DNA from: Pisaster brevispinus
Taxonomy: Eukaryota > Echinodermata > Asteroidea > Forcipulatida > Asteriidae
NCBI GenBank assembly: GCA_023634235.1
Contig: JAMKCF010000001.1
Span: 3,971,140-4,035,139 of the forward strand
Reading direction: 5' to 3'
Length of the DNA: 64,000 nt
In this document: in pieces, positions 60,463 to 64,000 of the stretch
Layout of the letters: every line of letters starts with the position of its first letter
Position numbering within the stretch: the first letter of the stretch is position 1
Position numbers and translations under genes: made by a program
The notes under the pieces: generated by a model
The model's input: only the letters and a program-made list of their open reading frames with translations
Databases searched by the model: none
What the model was told of the DNA's origin: nothing

Positions 60463-60740
60463 GTAAATGGACAGGCAGTAAGGGGAAAATCAACCCACTG
60501 GCCGGTGAAGGAACACCGTCAACCTATGAACCTCACTCAACCAAGAAGGTGGCGCTTCTTCAGTTGGGAGGTACTGCATGTAGTCCTGAAAACTCGTACC
60601 AAACAGACCCTTACGACTGCGCTGTATTTTATCAATGCTCAATTGGGATTTGGATTCAAAAAACATGCGAGGATTTCTATTTCAACACCGACTCCAAAAC
60701 ATGTGATTATGATTACAATGTTCCTTGCCCCAGAGTATAA
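60463..60740 (+). CDS. CBM14 protein B, exon 3 (chitin-binding peritrophin-A domain)
   Basis: Acceptor AATATTTTAG precedes 60463, stop TAA at 60738-60740, 278 nt as in copy A. After a linker (KWTGSKGKINPLAGEGTPST) the six-cysteine CBM14 domain has the same spacing as copy A, with PYDCAVFYQC, W in the loop and CDYDYNVPC. Typical chitin-binding aromatics (F/Y before C3, W after it) are present. The full protein is 178 aa, secreted, with no membrane anchor. The AATAAA found after copy A is mutated to AACAAA here, so a different polyadenylation site must be used or expression differs. Intron 2 is 610 bp and contains homopolymer T/G runs at 60320-60380. Confidence 0.8.
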
Positions 60741-61444
60741 TAACGAAGCTGAGATCCACAACAAACCAGGTTCAGATTGTGACCATTATAGGTAGGCAGA
60801 CAAAAAACAGAGAAAAACAAGTACAAGTATTCAGCTAAATACAAACAAGGTGTATTTCTAAAAAAAAATGTGCTGCTACACAATTTAACTAATGTTTTCG
60901 ATGATAGCGAACGTTTTGTAAATCTCATCTAGAAAATTTCTTATAAGCACAATTCTAGATTACATAAATTGTACAACAAAATGTGAAAATCGTTTATTAG
61001 CTAACGCCATTTAAAAAGTATGCGTTTTCAAGTCAATGTTGTTAACAAACACCTTATTAAGGATCCCAAGGAGAAGGTCCCGGGCTTCAACTTTCCTGAA
61101 CAAAAGTGGACAGCTCTTTTTTAAATAAGATCCAGACCATTCGAGACAAAACAGTTCGGCACCGAAACAAAGGGAAGATGGATAAGATACCATTGTTAAG
61201 AAGAATGCATCTTAATCAACATGTTCTTTATTCAAATGAATCTCTAGCCAATTCATCTTTATCCAAAATGCATTGCTAATACAATGCATCTTTTTCAAAT
61301 AATACTGATAAAGATAGACAAACTTACCAACGCTGTCATTATCAGATTATGACGGAACTACCTGCGTCGCTGACCTCCGCCATCTTGAATCAGTGTTGTT
61401 GTGAGTGGATGCGCATTACGTGCAGTGCTGTTTTATGCCTTGGC

Positions 61445-61615
61445 TGAACTGTGCAAATGAATTTCCAATTCGTTAGCACGGACTAATACACCGTGCGAAT
61501 GGATTACATTAAATCATACGATCGTCCATCCTTGTAAACGGATTGCTATTGCATTCGAAGGGATTGCCCCTTGTTTGAATGGATTACTAAACTGTGTCGA
61601 ACGAATAAGCCACTG
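61445..61615 (+). repeat. Degenerate GAACGGATT repeat, copy B
   Basis: Counterpart of 45960-46220, with more point changes (GAATGGATTAC, GAAGGGATTG). Confidence 0.6.
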
Positions 61616-61799
61616 CATTTTTTTTTTCGACTATCCCTTCCCGGGCCCCGTCTGCTACCGCACAACTTACAAATAATTTGGGACAAGGTGTAAATTTCGT
61701 ATAGTTTAGTATAGTAAGAGTTTAGTAAATGATCTAAATGCTATTTAAGTAACGGTGTTGTTAAATCACATTATAATTTATATTGCAAACATATTTTTC

Positions 61800-62105
61800 A
61801 TTTAAAGATAAACGTTGCCTTGGATTGGAAGCTTTGGGCTATAAAAGCGTTTGTCTCTAAAAACTAATATGGTTGGAAATATGTTTTAATAGCAGAACAT
61901 AATGATTGACACAAATGTCTCTCAAAACCGTGTGGTTTTTCTTTTACTGTGTGAATTAAAACGGTACTTATTAACCTAAAAATTGGTTCTACAGTAAGGG
62001 GGACTGTGATAGTTCACAAAGTAAAATTGAAAACCACACAATTTCGAGGCATATTTCTTAGATAAATCGCTACAGAAACTTAATTTTTATCAGAAAATAC
62101 TGTTT
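61800..62105. mobile_element. Decayed foldback MITE, copy B
   Basis: Counterpart of 46395-46710, sharing AATATGTTTTAATAGCAGAA and the inverted GTAAAATTGAAAACCACACA. It was present before the segmental duplication. Confidence 0.55.
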
Positions 62106-63445
62106 TTTATGTTTGCCAAAGAAGCGTATTCTCCCTTAACAGTGGTCCACTGGACAACAATTCAAGTTAAAACACTTGGGGTAAAGTACATCCAAGTGGT
62201 CCTGCAGACTCGTTCACTGTTGAAAAGCGTTCATAATATGAAATATAACCAGATTTGGCCTAATTTGGCGAAGGTCCTGCTGGCTAGTCACTGAAGAGGT
62301 TAACAGCTAACCCTGTTTAGCTTCACTGGACAATTTCTGAATGCGAAGTGCTTGATAAATACATTCTTCAAGTCCTTTTAGAAGATTAAGCCTAGCGACC
62401 ATTAATGAAGATATATGGTTATACATGTATTTGTTGAAGCAATAGAATGTTTTTGTATTATATTACAAACGTCGTTACACACTTGCACCCTCTATTGCAC
62501 ATCTGGATATCTTGTATATCAGAGGTTGAGGCTCATTTACATGTCGAAGATTTTTGATAATGTATTTTGTTTACAATGTCAACTTTGAAAAAAAGGTTAT
62601 TACTAAATGTTTATAGTCCTATTTATAACAAGTTTGCCTTGAACGTTTTTTGATAATGGCTATTGTAACAGTGTCAACTTTGGGGAAAAGGCGATGACTA
62701 AATGAATATACTTATAACAAATGTGCCTTGAAAACTAACTCGGTAGAGGGAGATGGTTTAGTTTTCTTTTTTAGTATCGACTTGGCTGATGTAATATTAT
62801 GGAGTTAACGCTTATTAATAAATAACCAATGGCGTATGTTATGAGTAAATATGAAGACACGGGTCCCTTATAAAGACAAGCAAAGTCTTAATAATTAATC
62901 ATTATTGAGCTTTTGGAATGGGGCAGCAAACGATGTGTTTATGAGTTAAACATTTTTTGTAAAGAAACAGCCATGTCAATTATTATTGGACCTAGACAGC
63001 AAGTCGTGTTCATAGAGCATGCTCTATTTCTTACCACTATTATTGAGACCTATGCTTTCTTACTGTCGCAATGTTTTGCGGCAAAATGAAGAGAAAACAT
63101 TGTATAATCATATAGATCAAAGTGAAGGGATGTGTTTTACAAAACGGAGAAGTTTTAATTTGAGGGATATCTCCATGGAGGGAAGATGAATTAAAAATTA
63201 GTGGTTCTCAAATTACAACACAAAGGCAATTGAAATTCACAAAAGGGTGATTATTAAAAACAAAAAGAGGATTTTTGATTTATACCACGCAATAAAAAAA
63301 GTGCTTGTATGTAATTGAATGCGCAGCAAGGGGTATGACTTTCAATTTTAATCCCCAATATGCCACTCTGTCCAATCAAGTCTACAGATTGAATTGAAGT
63401 AACGGCACGAGAGGTTTATTGTGACTCTGATCAGCAGATTATATA

Positions 63446-63739
63446 GACCCATTGCATATGACGTCACACTTTCAAAAAAGAGGCAGATCATTGGACGATA
63501 GCCGTTCTCTGTGCGTAAAAACGTGCGCGTGACCTCAGCGTACCTGTAGCGTTTCGCGTTATGCAAGGGCGGTCTATTGATTTATATGGACCCCTTACAG
63601 AACGCACAACGCACCTCAGAACAATGCGCGTAATGTTGGGCGTCAACTCTCTTTTGTGCACGTTTGTATACGATTTTGACACCCAAAATGACACCCAGGA
63701 TAGGCACATGTGAGTACGCTGCGCGTTGTGCAAGAGGTC
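63446..63739. mobile_element. ~294-bp insertion with GACC...GGTC ends, present only in copy B
   Basis: Copy A reads continuously through this site (near 47952), while copy B has extra sequence beginning TAGACCCATTGCATATGACG and ending TTGTGCAAGAGGTCTA. The ends are imperfect inverted copies (GACC...TTGCA), and the flanks are T/A-rich (TATA on both sides). It is probably a small TA-targeting MITE. A fragment like its right end occurs near 24490-24525. Confidence 0.7.
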
Positions 63740-64000
63740 TATACTGCCTTACAGTCCACAGTCCTACTTGAAACATGACAATGGAAACTCTTGTGACCAT
63801 GAAACTGAAATTAGCCTTTAAAGATACTATACCCCACTGGTTTTAAGGAGAAGAATTCTATGTTTATCTTAGTTTCTGCGTTGAAATGAAAGTTACCTAA
63901 CTCGTTGAATCGTCCCCTCAGAAGGTGATGGGGCTGGGTTATCAAGAAAACGATGCAGAGCAATGATTTGCAATGGATTATCTGCATTTCTAATAACTGC

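Larger units (their letters stand above)
52640..64000 (+). repeat. Segmental duplication, copy B (runs off the window)
   Basis: Collinear with 36215-48208. It contains CBM14 gene copy B, the internal tandem units and the same minisatellites. Private changes include loss of ~120 bp relative to 36875-36995, a long T/G homopolymer at 54786-54828, and a ~294-bp insertion at 63446-63739. Homology is unbroken at 64000, so the true end is not visible. Confidence 0.9.

Overview
The window is animal nuclear DNA. It is AT-rich, has long introns with GT/AG boundaries, and is dominated by dispersed repeats: SINEs with a tRNA-Leu-like head, LINE and Penelope-like fragments, many foldback elements and long microsatellites. 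The repeat mix and frequent GGCCTA-type motifs suggest a marine invertebrate deuterostome. An echinoderm, perhaps a sea star, is my best guess, but this is inference. No prokaryotic operons, rRNA genes, CRISPR arrays or credible functional tRNA genes were seen.

Left part (1-17 kb). Little is coding. A LINE remnant (2940-3545, minus) precedes a minus-strand first exon encoding a signal peptide and the start of a leucine-rich-repeat N-terminal cap (4298-4503). That exon lies in a ~1.35 kb tandem array whose two other copies are broken. A SINE sits at the same place in the first two units. Then come a SINE, a Penelope-like GIY-YIG fragment (8120-9011), an internally deleted LINE (9270-10520), and about 6 kb of AT-rich DNA with weak repeats.

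Middle part (17-33 kb). One plus-strand gene of unknown function can be assembled from three exons (20224-20241, 26325-26631, 31809-32452) with matching phases, giving 322 aa. Its introns hold two long-TIR elements (20303-22530 and 27152-27708) that share TAGCC...GGCTA termini and perfect 9-bp target duplications, a Mutator-like signature. They also hold other foldback elements and a nine-unit 99-bp minisatellite that looks like an amplified foldback element.

Right part (36-64 kb). A ~12 kb segment (36215-48208) is repeated in direct orientation at 52640-64000, separated by a ~4.4 kb spacer. Each copy carries an intact three-exon gene for a secreted 178-aa protein ending in a six-cysteine chitin-binding (CBM14/peritrophin-A) domain. 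Exon 2 differs mostly at silent sites, whereas the chitin-binding domain has 22 amino-acid-changing codons against 3 silent ones. This is the most interesting signal in the window: a young secreted chitin-binding pair whose binding domain has diversified much faster than the rest of the protein.
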